Below are positions 15,652 to 24,933 of a stretch of 29,866 bases of DNA, one piece after another. This stretch comes from an uncultured Prochlorococcus sp. Its GTDB lineage: Bacteria; Cyanobacteriota; Cyanobacteriia; PCC-6307; Cyanobiaceae. The DNA lies in the NCBI GenBank assembly GCA_902572675.1, contig CACGGY010000004.1:1-29866 (forward strand), given 5' to 3'. The first letter of the stretch is position 1, and each line of letters starts with the position of its first letter. The translations under genes and the position numbers were made by a program. The notes below the pieces were generated by a model. It worked only from the letters and a program-made list of their open reading frames with translations. It had not been told where the DNA came from and ran no database searches.

Positions 15652-16302
15652 TTAAGATTTAATTTCTATAATTTCTTCTTCAGATAAAATTGCCCATTTT
15701 TTAAATGATTTTTTGCAGGGATATCCTCCTGTTAAGTCTCCAAATGCAGGCAAAAATAAAGTATTTTTATTCTTATCCATTGCAAAGCATCTAAATGATA
15801 ATTTATCTCCATTGTTTTTTATATTGATTTTTGGATGATAATGTCCACAAATATTCAATGTCTTTTTGTTTTCTGAATTAACTGGCTCATGGCTAAAAGT
15901 AATATTTTTAGTTTTTCTAATATCAAAAATTTTTATATTTTTTATATCGCAACCTACATCGTGATTACCTAGGACTAGTTCAACATTGGTTTTTAGTAGT
16001 TCAGGAAGATCCTCCACTTTTTTTTGAAGAGTTTTGTCTATTGAATATTTGCTGTGGAATAAATCTCCCAATATTATTAACTTTTCAGGACTATATTTTT
16101 TTACTATTTTTTTTATTTTTGCGAAATTGTTTTTATCTGAATTATTAGTAAGAGGTATACCATTCTGCTGAAAATACTCAGCTTTCCCAAGATGAATATC
16201 GCATATTAACAAATCCTTTGTTTCCGGTAGAAATAAAGCTCTTGAAGGAAGCATCTCTAACAATGTATCTTCCCAAATAAATTTAATAGAACTTTTTTTC
16301 AT
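15652..16302 (-). CDS. Calcineurin-like metallophosphoesterase of the Lhr/ligase cassette
   Basis: A 216-aa metallophosphoesterase (MPE) with all five metal motifs: DIHLGK (35-40), GD (79-80), GNHD (112-115), SHEP (137-140) and GHYHP (153-157). Two active-site metals, usually Mn2+, are expected. Characterised MPEs from the same gene cluster in other bacteria show phosphodiesterase or DNA-directed activity, so a role in processing DNA ends is likely. Its ATG overlaps the helicase TAA by one base (TAATG), implying coupled translation. It is the last gene of the four-gene unit. Confidence 0.9.
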   Translation of the reverse strand: MKKSSIKFIWEDTLLEMLPSRALFLPETKDLLICDIHLGKAEYFQQNGIPLTNNSDKNNFAKIKKIVKKYSPEKLIILGDLFHSKYSIDKTLQKKVEDLPELLKTNVELVLGNHDVGCDIKNIKIFDIRKTKNITFSHEPVNSENKKTLNICGHYHPKINIKNNGDKLSFRCFAMDKNKNTLFLPAFGDLTGGYPCKKSFKKWAILSEEEIIEIKS

Positions 16303-18788
16303 TATTCACTATATTTTTTTATGAGTTTTTCTACTCTTTTTTCTATTGGTTCATTGCTTAAAGTATTTTTAAGTCTTTCAACTAATAAAGGGAATGCAAA
16401 AGGAGTTGGAGTTTTTATCTCGTTTAATAGAATCTTTAAATTTTTTAATCTGTCTAATGATCTAGATATTCTTTTATTTTCTAATTGATATTCTTTAACT
16501 TCTTGATGCGATTGTTTTATCAAAAGATGGCCTTCTTCATATTTAGTAAAGACATCGTAGAAAAGACTTGAACTTATTTGAAGTTGAGAGGAGGTTTTTG
16601 TTTTGGTTGGATTATTTTGATTTATAAGTCCACTTATTTGGGCAATATTTTTAAATCTACGTTTTGTTAATTCTGAAAAATTAATTGCATTTTCTAGATC
16701 TTCTTCTAATTTTTTGTTATTCAAAAAGTAATCAGCTTCTTTTTTTATTATGGAAAAATCATAATCTTCTGCGGTAGTTAAGCTGAATCCAAAATCATTA
16801 GCAGTAATACTAAATGTAGATTGTTTTAATTTTGCCAATCTCAAAGCCCATAAAAATGCAATTCCTTCATTTACAAATTTGCCATCAAGTGTAAAAACAA
16901 AAAGATTTGATAAATCCTTGGTTTTATATATTTCTATAAGGAATTCATCATTCTTTGGAATATTTGAAAGAACTTTTTGTTTCTTCAATATTGGGCGTAA
17001 TGAATTGAGTTCAGGATTTAAGCAAGCATAATTTTCTAGTTCGTTGCATATATCTATTTCTTTTCTCAAACTATCACAAAGTAGATCAGAAATTGCCATT
17101 TGACCTCCAACCCATGCAGGAATTAGAGAACTTTTTTTTGTTGATTTTTTAACGTATAAATTCATATCTCTTATTCTTACGAATTGAAGCATTTTGCCGG
17201 CAAAATAAAATGTATCTCCAGGATTTAATTTTGAAGCAAAATTTTCCTCTAAATTACCTAAGGATTTACCTTTCATATATTTGACATTCACGAATTTGTC
17301 ACTTGTAATTGTCCCAATATTGAATTTATGCATTCTTATTAAAGATTTGTCTTTTACAAAATATTTAAAGTTTTCATTATTATTTTGTGATTCTTCTTTA
17401 ACTATCTTTTTATATTTTGGATATGCTTTAAGACATTTTCCTCCATACTCTAAAAAGTCAAGACACCAATTCCAATCTTGATCTTTTAAGTTTCTATAAC
17501 TCCAGCAATTTTTAATTCTTTCTTTCTCAATTTTCGGATCAAAGCCATTTCCACATGCCAAACTTATTAGATGTTGTAGAAGCACATCATAAGATAATTC
17601 AGGAAGCCTAATTTCCTCAGATATACCACTTTTTATTATTCTTCTCATTGCACTAATCTCTAATAACTCTAAAGAATTAGTAGGCATAAAAATTATTTTT
17701 GATTTTCCACCTGGTCTATGAGCACTTCTTCCAGCTCTTTGGATAAGTCTAGCTAAATTCTTTGCACTACCAATTTGAACTATTTGATCTACAGGTTGGA
17801 AGTCAACTCCCAAATCTAACGAGCTGGTGCAGACTACCCATTTTATTAATCCGTCTTTAACCCCTTCTTCAACTCTTTTTCTATCTTCTTTATCAAGGGA
17901 GCCGTGATGAAGTGCGATTTTGTTTTCCATCTCTGGGAGAAAAAATTTAAGACACTGATACCATCTTTCAGATTGATTTCTCGTATTGGTAAATAATAAG
18001 GTGCTTTTATTTTTATCTAGGATTTTTAATAGTGAAGAATGACTTCTAATCCCAAGATGCCCACTCCATGGAAAGGTAGTTTCCTCTTCTGGTAAAACAC
18101 TTATAATTTCAATCTTTTTTTGAATATTTGTACTTATAATTTTGGGTTTAATAGCGCTCATCCCAACTATTGCTCTTGCTGCTTCTTCAATATTTCCAAT
18201 AGTTGCAGACATTGCCCAAATTTGTAAATTTTTTATATTACCTCTTAGCCAACTTAAAGATAACTCGCACTGGTTTCCTCTTTTACTACCCATCAATTCA
18301 TGCCATTCATCAATAATTATTGATGACAACTCCTTGAACAGATTATTAGATTCTTTATTAGAAAGTAAAAGAGATAAAGACTCTGGAGTGGTAATAAGAA
18401 TATTAGGTGGTTTAGCTAGTTGCTTTTTCTTTTCATATGGGGTTGTATCCCCGTTTCTAATTTCAACAGTGATTTCTTTATTAAAATGCAAAGCTGCTAA
18501 TTGTATGGAATTTTTTAGATCTCTACTTAGTGCTTTTAAAGGGGTTATTAATAATATATTCACACTTTTATTATTTTTGGGATCTTCTATCTTTGATAGA
18601 GGTCCCATTAATGCAGCATAAGTTTTGCCGCATCCAGTAGGAACTTGTATTATTCCACTCTCTCCCTTTAAATATGCTTCCCAAGATTGGATCTGATAGG
18701 GTAGTGGCTCCCATCCATTTGTGGAGAAAAACTGTTTAATTTTAGAAATTAATTTTTTTTGCTTATTATTTTTCATAATATTTTTCAT
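16302..18788 (-). CDS. Lhr-type DEXH-box DNA helicase
   Basis: An 828-aa superfamily 2 helicase of the Lhr-core type. The Q-like motif PYQIQSWEAY precedes Walker A PTGCGKT (50-56); DEWH is at 160-163 and SAT at 194-196. The second RecA domain carries SSLDLGVDFQPVDQ and the arginine-finger motif LIQRAGRSAHRPGG. The C-terminal half matches the Lhr winged-helix and accessory domains. It should be an ATP-dependent 3'-5' translocase acting on DNA or RNA-DNA hybrids. The first ATG overlaps the ligase stop by ATGA; a second Met four codons in (18776) is possible. About 830 aa is the expected size of the ligase-associated Lhr subgroup, shorter than full E. coli Lhr. Confidence 0.93.
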   Translation of the reverse strand: MKNIMKNNKQKKLISKIKQFFSTNGWEPLPYQIQSWEAYLKGESGIIQVPTGCGKTYAALMGPLSKIEDPKNNKSVNILLITPLKALSRDLKNSIQLAALHFNKEITVEIRNGDTTPYEKKKQLAKPPNILITTPESLSLLLSNKESNNLFKELSSIIIDEWHELMGSKRGNQCELSLSWLRGNIKNLQIWAMSATIGNIEEAARAIVGMSAIKPKIISTNIQKKIEIISVLPEEETTFPWSGHLGIRSHSSLLKILDKNKSTLLFTNTRNQSERWYQCLKFFLPEMENKIALHHGSLDKEDRKRVEEGVKDGLIKWVVCTSSLDLGVDFQPVDQIVQIGSAKNLARLIQRAGRSAHRPGGKSKIIFMPTNSLELLEISAMRRIIKSGISEEIRLPELSYDVLLQHLISLACGNGFDPKIEKERIKNCWSYRNLKDQDWNWCLDFLEYGGKCLKAYPKYKKIVKEESQNNNENFKYFVKDKSLIRMHKFNIGTITSDKFVNVKYMKGKSLGNLEENFASKLNPGDTFYFAGKMLQFVRIRDMNLYVKKSTKKSSLIPAWVGGQMAISDLLCDSLRKEIDICNELENYACLNPELNSLRPILKKQKVLSNIPKNDEFLIEIYKTKDLSNLFVFTLDGKFVNEGIAFLWALRLAKLKQSTFSITANDFGFSLTTAEDYDFSIIKKEADYFLNNKKLEEDLENAINFSELTKRRFKNIAQISGLINQNNPTKTKTSSQLQISSSLFYDVFTKYEEGHLLIKQSHQEVKEYQLENKRISRSLDRLKNLKILLNEIKTPTPFAFPLLVERLKNTLSNEPIEKRVEKLIKKYSE

Positions 18789-20425
18789 GATATTTTTTTC
18801 ATTAGTTCATAAGCATTCTCTAGGCTATCTGCATCATTAATTTTTTTATCTTTTCTCCATTTTGTTATTCTTGGAAATCGTACTGCTATGCCTGACTTAT
18901 GACGTTTTGAATTTTGTATTTTCTCAAAAGATATTTCGAATACCATTTCTGGTTTTAAAGATCGAACAGGACCAAATTTTTCTATTGTATTTTTCCTTAT
19001 CCATTTATCTAGCTCTTTAATCTCAATATTCGTTAAACCAGAATATGCACTTGCAAATTTAATTAATTCTTGGTCTTTCCATAATGCAAAACTATAATCT
19101 GTATATAGACCAGCTCTTCTACCGCTGCCACCTTTTGCGTAAATAAGAACTGCATCCAGTTGCATAGGATCAACTTTATATTTCCACCAAATACCTTTTT
19201 TTCTCCCAGACGCGTATATAGACGTCTTTTTCTTAATGATTAATCCTTCAGTATTATTTTCTCGAGATTTTTCTTTATAAGTTAAAACATCAGGCCAATC
19301 TTTAGGGTAGATTAAATCACATATTTTGAAAATATCAGAAATATTATTCTCGGCTTTATTTTGCCATTTTGAAAAATATTTTTCTAACTCAATTCTTCTA
19401 TTCTCTAATTTGATTTCTCTTATATCTCTTCCATTAATCTCTAAAACATCATAAGAAATAAAAATAATTGGATATTTTTTTTGGATTGATCTTGTAGGAG
19501 ACTTTCTATTTATTCTTTTCTGAAGTAAAGAAAAATCATCGGCAATTTGTTCTTTAAAATTCCAAACTAATAATTCCCCGTCAAGAACAAAATCATCTTT
19601 TATATGTGACATTTTCTCTACTAATTCTGGGAAAGATTCATTTACTAATTCTTGCCCTCTTGTCCATAATGAAACTTTGCCTGATCTTTTAATTAATTGC
19701 ATCCTTACACCGTCGTATTTCCATTCAAATTGAAAATCATTTATTGAATTTTTGAAGATTTTATCTTCAAAGGTATTTGCTAGAAGAAATGGAAATGGTT
19801 TGTAATTTAACTCTTGAAGATTGATATTCTTGTTAATTAAAAATTCATATGAATCAATTGAAGGTTTAAAATCACCCATCAACCTATGAGAAATAATCTC
19901 TTCCTCAATATTAATTAGTTTTGATATTGATTTTGTGATTAATCCGATAGAGACTCCTACTCTAAAAGTTCCTGTAAGAATTTTATTAAAAATTAGATGG
20001 TAATCTTCAGGTAATATTTCCCAAAGATTTTTAATTTCTAAATTTTTCTCCTCCTCATTAAGTTTTGATAATGCAGGTATTGTTTCGCTTAGTAATTCAT
20101 TGAGACTTATATTTGATAATTTCTTTTTTCTAGAATTAGTTTTATTTTTAAGTAATAACGTTATTACCTCAGCAGAATCACCAACTTTTAAATAACATGT
20201 ATCAATTAACCATTGAGGATATTCATATATTTGAGAAAAAAGATTTTTTAAATATCTTCCACTAATAAATCTCTTATTACTTTTTCCAGTTAGTAAATAT
20301 ATTGCCCATGAATTATCTATTGGATCATTAGATAAAAAATAATTCTTTAAAACTTCAATTTTATTATTTGTACTATTAATTGAATCTAGATCGCCAAATA
20401 ATTCTGAAAACTTTTTTAAACTCAT
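18785..20425 (-). CDS. ATP-dependent DNA ligase of the Lhr cassette
   Basis: A 546-aa ATP-dependent DNA ligase. An N-terminal DNA-binding domain (about 1-200) precedes the nucleotidyltransferase domain: motif I EWKYDGVR with adenylated Lys236, motif III LDGELLVW (281-288), motif IV TEGLIIK (392-398), and motif V WKYK (414-417). The OB fold follows (DAVLIYAKGGSGRRAG). It joins nicks using ATP, separately from the replicative NAD-dependent LigA that every bacterium carries. Its start lies two bases after the exonuclease stop and its stop overlaps the helicase start, which fixes it in the repair operon. I give no symbol because ligB/ligC naming is inconsistent in this family. Confidence 0.94.
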   Translation of the reverse strand: MSLKKFSELFGDLDSINSTNNKIEVLKNYFLSNDPIDNSWAIYLLTGKSNKRFISGRYLKNLFSQIYEYPQWLIDTCYLKVGDSAEVITLLLKNKTNSRKKKLSNISLNELLSETIPALSKLNEEEKNLEIKNLWEILPEDYHLIFNKILTGTFRVGVSIGLITKSISKLINIEEEIISHRLMGDFKPSIDSYEFLINKNINLQELNYKPFPFLLANTFEDKIFKNSINDFQFEWKYDGVRMQLIKRSGKVSLWTRGQELVNESFPELVEKMSHIKDDFVLDGELLVWNFKEQIADDFSLLQKRINRKSPTRSIQKKYPIIFISYDVLEINGRDIREIKLENRRIELEKYFSKWQNKAENNISDIFKICDLIYPKDWPDVLTYKEKSRENNTEGLIIKKKTSIYASGRKKGIWWKYKVDPMQLDAVLIYAKGGSGRRAGLYTDYSFALWKDQELIKFASAYSGLTNIEIKELDKWIRKNTIEKFGPVRSLKPEMVFEISFEKIQNSKRHKSGIAVRFPRITKWRKDKKINDADSLENAYELMKKIS

Positions 20426-20427
20426 AT

Positions 20428-21414
20428 TTATTTACCGAATAAAAGGACATTTATTGATTCCTTTTCAACTAAATATTTACTTAAGGCTTCACTATCTCCA
20501 TGATGAAAAAATACATTTTTTGCTTCAGACTTTTTTACTACTTCCAGAATTCCATCCCAATCCGCATGATCAGAGATTGCGAATCCTTTATCATATCCTG
20601 ATCTTTTTCTTAGAGCTCTTATTGACATCCATCCACTCGCGAAAGCTGTTTGAATGTTTTTGAAATTTTTTAAATAAGAACCCTTACTTAAAGATGGCGG
20701 TAATAATATTAGACTTCCTTTAAGTTCATCTATCTTTTTTTTATTTTCAATTTTTATAGTATCTTTAATATCAATTCCAAGTTCCCTATAACTATGGTTC
20801 ATTTTGTGAATACTGCCATGGGAATAAATATTTCCTTTAAAATTTGTTTGACTAATCTCGTTTAGCAATCTCTGGGCTTTTCCAAGTGAATAGCAAAAAA
20901 GTAAAGAAGTTTTTTCTGGTGAATTAGTTATCCATTTTGAAATATCATTTGCTATTTTATTTGATTCATCCCACTTAAATATTGGCAAACCAAAAGTGCA
21001 TTCGCTTACTAAATAATCAGTTTTCACTATTTCATATTGTTTACAAGTATCATCTTTTTGAAGCTTAAAGTCACCAGAAATTAGCCATTTTTCTTCAGCA
21101 AAAATAAACCTTATTTGACTAGATCCAAGGATGTGACCGGATGGATGAAAGGAAATATTAATGCCATTTATCTTAAATTCTTCTCCATATTCAAAAGTCT
21201 TAATTTTGATATTATCTCCAACTCTTTCTTTAAGAAGTATCGCAGTTTCCTTAGTAGAAATGTATTCTTCACAGCCAAATGTAAAGTGATCAAAATGAGC
21301 ATGAGTTATTAATGCCTTTTTTACTGGCTTGCTTGGATCAATCCAAATATCAGCAAGTTCACAATAAAGATTTCCATCTTTATATATAATTAAATATTCT
21401 TGTTTAGTTCTCAA
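20428..21414 (-). CDS. Beta-CASP metallo-beta-lactamase exonuclease of the ligase cassette
   Basis: A 328-aa metallo-beta-lactamase nuclease, often annotated as mRNA 3'-end processing factor. The HAHFDH motif (H38, H40, D42, H43) binds two zinc ions. GHILGSSQI and LISGDFK supply the next ligands and HADWDG the C-terminal His. A beta-CASP insertion lies between about 165 and 280. In the four-gene cassette it is regarded as a DNA exonuclease that works with helicase, ligase and MPE. The start is TTG at 21412-21414; no ATG or GTG exists between there and the upstream stop, and AAGAGA nearby may serve as ribosome-binding site. It is the first gene of the unit. Confidence 0.9.
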   Translation of the reverse strand: MRTKQEYLIIYKDGNLYCELADIWIDPSKPVKKALITHAHFDHFTFGCEEYISTKETAILLKERVGDNIKIKTFEYGEEFKINGINISFHPSGHILGSSQIRFIFAEEKWLISGDFKLQKDDTCKQYEIVKTDYLVSECTFGLPIFKWDESNKIANDISKWITNSPEKTSLLFCYSLGKAQRLLNEISQTNFKGNIYSHGSIHKMNHSYRELGIDIKDTIKIENKKKIDELKGSLILLPPSLSKGSYLKNFKNIQTAFASGWMSIRALRKRSGYDKGFAISDHADWDGILEVVKKSEAKNVFFHHGDSEALSKYLVEKESINVLLFGK

Positions 21415-21449
21415 AACTACATCTCTTACAATAGAGTTAATTTAGCTAA

Positions 21450-21863
21450 TTATGCCCACGCTTGTTTTGATAAAGCTATGGCTGAAATTATTAGTAAAGC
21501 AATAAATACAAATTTGTTACTCCAATTAATCATGAATGAACTAGTTTTGTTAAAAGAAACTCTATAAGATGGCACAATATTTTTCTGATTCAGAATATGA
21601 TGATTTGCATTATTTTGTAAGTAATTTAAATTTTTAATCTCATTTATTAATTTAGATTCGCAAGATGAGAGTTGTTCTACTTGATTTAATAAATCAATAT
21701 CTTCTGGTTTTAATAAAGAATTTAATTCTTTAATTTGTCTTTCGTTTTTCACAAGAAATTCATTAACTATTTCATCTGTTCCTAATCCTTGCTTTATATT
21801 TAAAAGAATAACATCTCTTTCCCAAGCTTTTTCAAGAGAATTTAGAACTTTGTTTATGCTCAT
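21450..21863 (-). CDS. Tail-anchored coiled hypothetical protein, 137 aa
   Basis: Unrecognised. Residues 1-85 are polar and helical, with heptad-like spacing in KNERQIKELNSLLKPEDIDLLNQVE. A single hydrophobic helix lies near the C-terminus (about 114-132, KFVFIALLIISAIAL), so this is a C-terminally anchored protein with its bulk in the cytoplasm. It is 36 bases upstream of the exonuclease gene on the same strand, so it may be co-transcribed with the repair cassette. Confidence 0.65.
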   Translation of the reverse strand: MSINKVLNSLEKAWERDVILLNIKQGLGTDEIVNEFLVKNERQIKELNSLLKPEDIDLLNQVEQLSSCESKLINEIKNLNYLQNNANHHILNQKNIVPSYRVSFNKTSSFMINWSNKFVFIALLIISAIALSKQAWA

Positions 21864-21947
21864 TTTAAGTATTTTTACTTATAGTAAATTATTATTTTTT
21901 TCTTCTGTGGTTTATTCCTTTAAGTAATTAGAAAAAATTATTTTTAT

Positions 21948-22229
21948 TTAAGATTTGCGAATAAGCCTGTTTGGGAAATATTTTATCTTTACCTTTTCTA
22001 CATTTTTTTTAGAACTGCTTTTGGTTTTTATCTTATTTAAATTGATCACTTCATCTGACACATTTTTGCCCGTTTTAAAATAACTTATAATTTTTTCTAA
22101 TTCCTCTTTATTTAATCTTTTTGTCGCACCCTTTGCGTTGATTCCAAGTTTCTTGCAGGCTAATAATATTCTATTACTTTCGACATTAAGATCTTTGGCA
22201 ATACTGAAAATAGGAGTGGTGTAAGACAT
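21948..22229 (-). CDS. Stand-alone IF2_N-domain protein, 93 aa
   Basis: Residues 5-50 match the N-terminal domain of translation initiation factor IF2 (IF2_N): IFSIAKDLNVESNRILLACKKLGI then a helix with LNKEELEKIISYF. The remaining 40 residues are a basic tail rich in Lys and Ser. The protein is far too short for IF2 itself, which lacks here its GTPase and C-terminal domains. The IF2_N fold is a small helical nucleic-acid or ribosome-contact module, so binding to RNA or DNA is plausible. It lies between a coiled hypothetical gene and the DUF2130 gene on the same strand. Confidence 0.72.
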   Translation of the reverse strand: MSYTTPIFSIAKDLNVESNRILLACKKLGINAKGATKRLNKEELEKIISYFKTGKNVSDEVINLNKIKTKSSSKKNVEKVKIKYFPNRLIRKS

Positions 22230-22326
22230 TATTTTCTTTACTATGTAATTTATTATTTATAGTATATTTATAAATTAGAAATTAAATATATTTTTAACTA
22301 TTATTAATTTCAAAAACTTTTTTTAA

Positions 22327-23646
22327 TTAGGCTACTTCATCTTCGAAATTATTTAAATCATTAAACTTCTTCTTCATGGTTGGGTTATTTCTGGTTAATT
22401 TCTTTACTGTCAAGTCTTGAGACTTGCTATCAGCAGATAAAAGATGTTTTTTTGATAGAACTAAAGCCTCCTTTGTTTTTTGTAAATGGGTTATTGATTT
22501 ATCAATTTCTGAAATTGCATCATTAAATCTATCCTGGGCTAGTGAAACATTTTTACCAACTGCATTTTTGAATTGCTCAAGAGTACTTTCAAAATTAGTT
22601 ATGTCAAAATTCTCGCGTTTCATTAAATCAATTTGTGATTTGTATTTTAAACTTTCAATAGAAGCATTTCTTAGTAGAGAAATAATTGGTAAAAAGAATT
22701 GTGGTCTTATGACATACATCTTTGGGTATCTATGTGAAACATCTACTATTCCTGAATTATATAATTCACTATCTGGTTCAAGGAGCGAAACTAGTACTGC
22801 ATACTCACAAGATTTTTGTCTTCTATCTTTATCTAACTCTTTTAAAAAATCTTCGTTTTTTCTTTTATTGGTTCCATTTGCACTTTCGTTTTTCATCTCG
22901 AACATTATTGATACAATTTCAATTCCCTTATCATCAAATTCTCTAAAAATGTAGTCCCCCTTACTTCCTGAAGAGACATCATTATCCTTCTCAAAGTATG
23001 AGTTTTTAAATGCTGTAGAGCGATTAAGATTGAATTGGGTTTCGCAATGGATCTCTAATGTTTCGCCCACCATTTTTGTAGACAATTTTGATTTCATTTC
23101 TCTAAGCTCATGAATAGTTAGATCTCTTTCGCTAATTTTGTTTTTATACTTTTCTTCTATTAATTTTTCATTTATTGATTGTTCAAGCCTCATCTTTTCA
23201 ATGGAATTTGTTAGTAATGAGTTTTCTTTCTCTAAATTAGCAACAGCCTCATTCACTTTATTTTTCAAAGATAATTCTGAAATTAAAGATTGATTTTTAA
23301 TTTCAACCTTTAATTTGTTTAATTCATTATTGAGTGAATTAATTTTATTTGTCGCTTGATTTCTTAAATCATTTAGGGCATTTGTTTTCTTTTCTTCAGA
23401 GTAATTTAATTTAGCTTCAAGAGTTTGTATCTCAGTTTCTTTTGCACGATTCTGCTCGATTAACTGTATTTTTAAATCTTGTTTTAAAATTTCCAAAGCT
23501 TTTTTATTATCTTCTTCAGCCAATAAAAGTCTTTCTTTTAATTGTTTATTAAATTCTTCGTCCTTTATTTGAAGGAGTATTTCTTCAAAGCTGCTGGGAT
23601 CAATTCGGAAAGTTTTGCCACATGATGGACATTTAATATCTTTCAT
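22327..23646 (-). CDS. DUF2130 protein, predicted coiled-coil nuclease
   Basis: A 439-aa DUF2130 protein. The N-terminus has a single CPSCGKTF zinc-knuckle-like motif (6-13). A long coiled coil covers about 25-185, and the DUF2130 domain about 190-330. In that domain GDYIF with D231 and MFEMKNE with E250-x-K252 fit the PD-(D/E)xK nuclease core, with an upstream Glu in GETLEIHCE. Function is not established for the family; a DNA nuclease role is inferred from the motif. The C-terminal part is helical with another short coil and a basic end. About 300 aa of the coil-rich architecture recall SMC-like or RmuC-like repair proteins. It stands alone in its transcription unit or with the IF2_N gene (97 bases apart). 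Confidence 0.82.
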   Translation of the reverse strand: MKDIKCPSCGKTFRIDPSSFEEILLQIKDEEFNKQLKERLLLAEEDNKKALEILKQDLKIQLIEQNRAKETEIQTLEAKLNYSEEKKTNALNDLRNQATNKINSLNNELNKLKVEIKNQSLISELSLKNKVNEAVANLEKENSLLTNSIEKMRLEQSINEKLIEEKYKNKISERDLTIHELREMKSKLSTKMVGETLEIHCETQFNLNRSTAFKNSYFEKDNDVSSGSKGDYIFREFDDKGIEIVSIMFEMKNESANGTNKRKNEDFLKELDKDRRQKSCEYAVLVSLLEPDSELYNSGIVDVSHRYPKMYVIRPQFFLPIISLLRNASIESLKYKSQIDLMKRENFDITNFESTLEQFKNAVGKNVSLAQDRFNDAISEIDKSITHLQKTKEALVLSKKHLLSADSKSQDLTVKKLTRNNPTMKKKFNDLNNFEDEVA

Positions 23647-23774
23647 TTTTTAAATACAAAACTAATTTTAGAGAGGATTTAATATTCGAATTAATAAAAA
23701 AGAATATTATTCTTGACTAAGAATAAACAATGATTCAATCTTATGCATTAAAAATAAAAAATTATAAATGCAAG

Positions 23775-24143
23775 TTATATTAATCCAGATTCTTTAAGAA
23801 TATTAATTTTATTTGCTAATTCTATATCTGCAGAGGATATGGACCTATCTAATGTTTTGTGAGAAGAAACTGTATATCCACTATCATCAACAAATTCATC
23901 TTCAGCATCTTTTAAATGCACATTATCGTTTTGGGTATCTTTGTAATTTTTTGAATTGAATAAATTTGATTTACTTATATTGCTATATCCAAAATTCGCT
24001 ATTCCTCTTGCATCTAATGCTTCCTCAACTAATATTCCCACAACTTTAGATCTACTAATAGATTCGCTTTTGGATATTTCATCAATAATTTCAAGAACCC
24101 TTTTTCTAGGAAGATATCCAATTCTTTTTACTTTATTTTCCAT
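23775..24143 (-). CDS. Ribbon-helix-helix (RHH/CopG-like) protein, 122 aa
   Basis: Residues 6-45 have an RHH layout: a short strand (KRIGYLPRKR), helix 1 (VLEIIDEISKS), turn with ISRSKV, and helix 2 (VVGILVEEALDARG). The remaining 75 residues form an acidic, low-complexity linker and a C-terminal helix. RHH proteins dimerise and bind operators through the strand. Many are antitoxins, but no toxin partner is adjacent: the next minus-strand gene downstream is DUF2130. A regulatory role is therefore only probable. Confidence 0.65.
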   Translation of the reverse strand: MENKVKRIGYLPRKRVLEIIDEISKSESISRSKVVGILVEEALDARGIANFGYSNISKSNLFNSKNYKDTQNDNVHLKDAEDEFVDDSGYTVSSHKTLDRSISSADIELANKINILKESGLI

Positions 24144-24369
24144 AGAAATTTATATATGTCGTTATTGTAACACTTTTGTCAAATAAGATTAAATTTTGAT
24201 TGATATCCATAAGTGCCGTAAAGTAATAAAAGTAAGTATAATGATGTTTATCTTAAAAAAAAGCTGTTTCTTAACTAGTCATTAGGATAAGTTTGAATTA
24301 TTTTTTCTAATTACTTTAAAGAATAGGCCAAAAAATTTTAAAAACTTTTTAATTTTAATATCAAATTTT

Positions 24370-24582
24370 ATGAAAGATAAACTTTATGACAATGCTGACA
24401 GCTTTGCCATGTCCTTTGACGAGGAATGGAAAAATATTGATTGCGAGGATTTAGCATTAAAGATAGATAAGGTGTTTGAACTTTTAGCTGAACATCCTTT
24501 TTTAGTCTCTAATCCTGAAAATGCAAGAAAAATGGCGGAATTTAGAATATTTTCACTAAAAAAACTTGATAATTATTTTTAA
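24370..24582 (+). CDS. Small hypothetical protein, 70 aa
   Basis: Unrecognised. The protein is acidic at the N-terminus (SFDEEWKNIDCEDLALKID) and mostly helical, ending in MAEFRIFSLKKLDNYF. No signal or membrane segment. The composition is that of a folded soluble protein, and the frame is the longest in its region. The 225 bases upstream of it hold no gene I can support. Confidence 0.6.
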   Translation: MKDKLYDNADSFAMSFDEEWKNIDCEDLALKIDKVFELLAEHPFLVSNPENARKMAEFRIFSLKKLDNYF

Positions 24583-24629
24583 TTTTTTCAAATAACTTGT
24601 TTCGTTTTTGATTTTTAAAACAATTAGAT

Positions 24630-24803
24630 TTACATGTTTGGCGAATTAAAAAATCCCTTACTGTATAAAAATATAGTTATACCTATTATTGGCCCTATTC
24701 CAAATACAAAAAGGACTAATTTTGCAGAATTTTTTGTTTGGCCTAATTCTTTATTTTTTTTAATTGAGTTGGGTTGAGTTTTTTTAGATTTTTTCTTTTT
24801 CAT
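24630..24803 (-). CDS. Small single-TM protein, 57 aa
   Basis: Unrecognised. The ATG frame starts with a very basic stretch (MKKKKSKKTQ), continues with a polar region, and has one membrane helix at about 29-47 (LVLFVFGIGPIIGITIF) followed by a short hydrophobic tail ending SPNM. It would sit in a membrane with its basic N-terminus inside. The frame is convergent with the 70-aa gene (47 bases between the stops). Confidence 0.6.
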   Translation of the reverse strand: MKKKKSKKTQPNSIKKNKELGQTKNSAKLVLFVFGIGPIIGITIFLYSKGFFNSPNM

Positions 24804-24933
24804 AATGAATTGACTACTACTTTAGGTGATTTTGTTATGTTGTTAAAGCTCCGAATCATATTAAACTCTAGCAAATTTCAGAAGGGATTATAAAAGACCC
24901 AATATTGTATAATGTAATGAACAGAAAGAAAAT

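Noticed and set aside
18142..18621. A 159-aa plus-strand frame opposite the Lhr helicase
   Set aside because: Lies across the helicase motifs DEWH and SAT on the other strand; no own domain.
22424..22954. A 176-aa plus-strand frame opposite the DUF2130 gene
   Set aside because: Shadow of the DUF2130 reading frame. Composition is unlike a folded protein and the real gene has catalytic motifs over this stretch.
23775..24143. RHH protein as an antitoxin of a toxin-antitoxin pair
   Set aside because: No small toxin-like frame lies within 130 bases downstream or upstream on the same strand; DUF2130 is not a known toxin partner.
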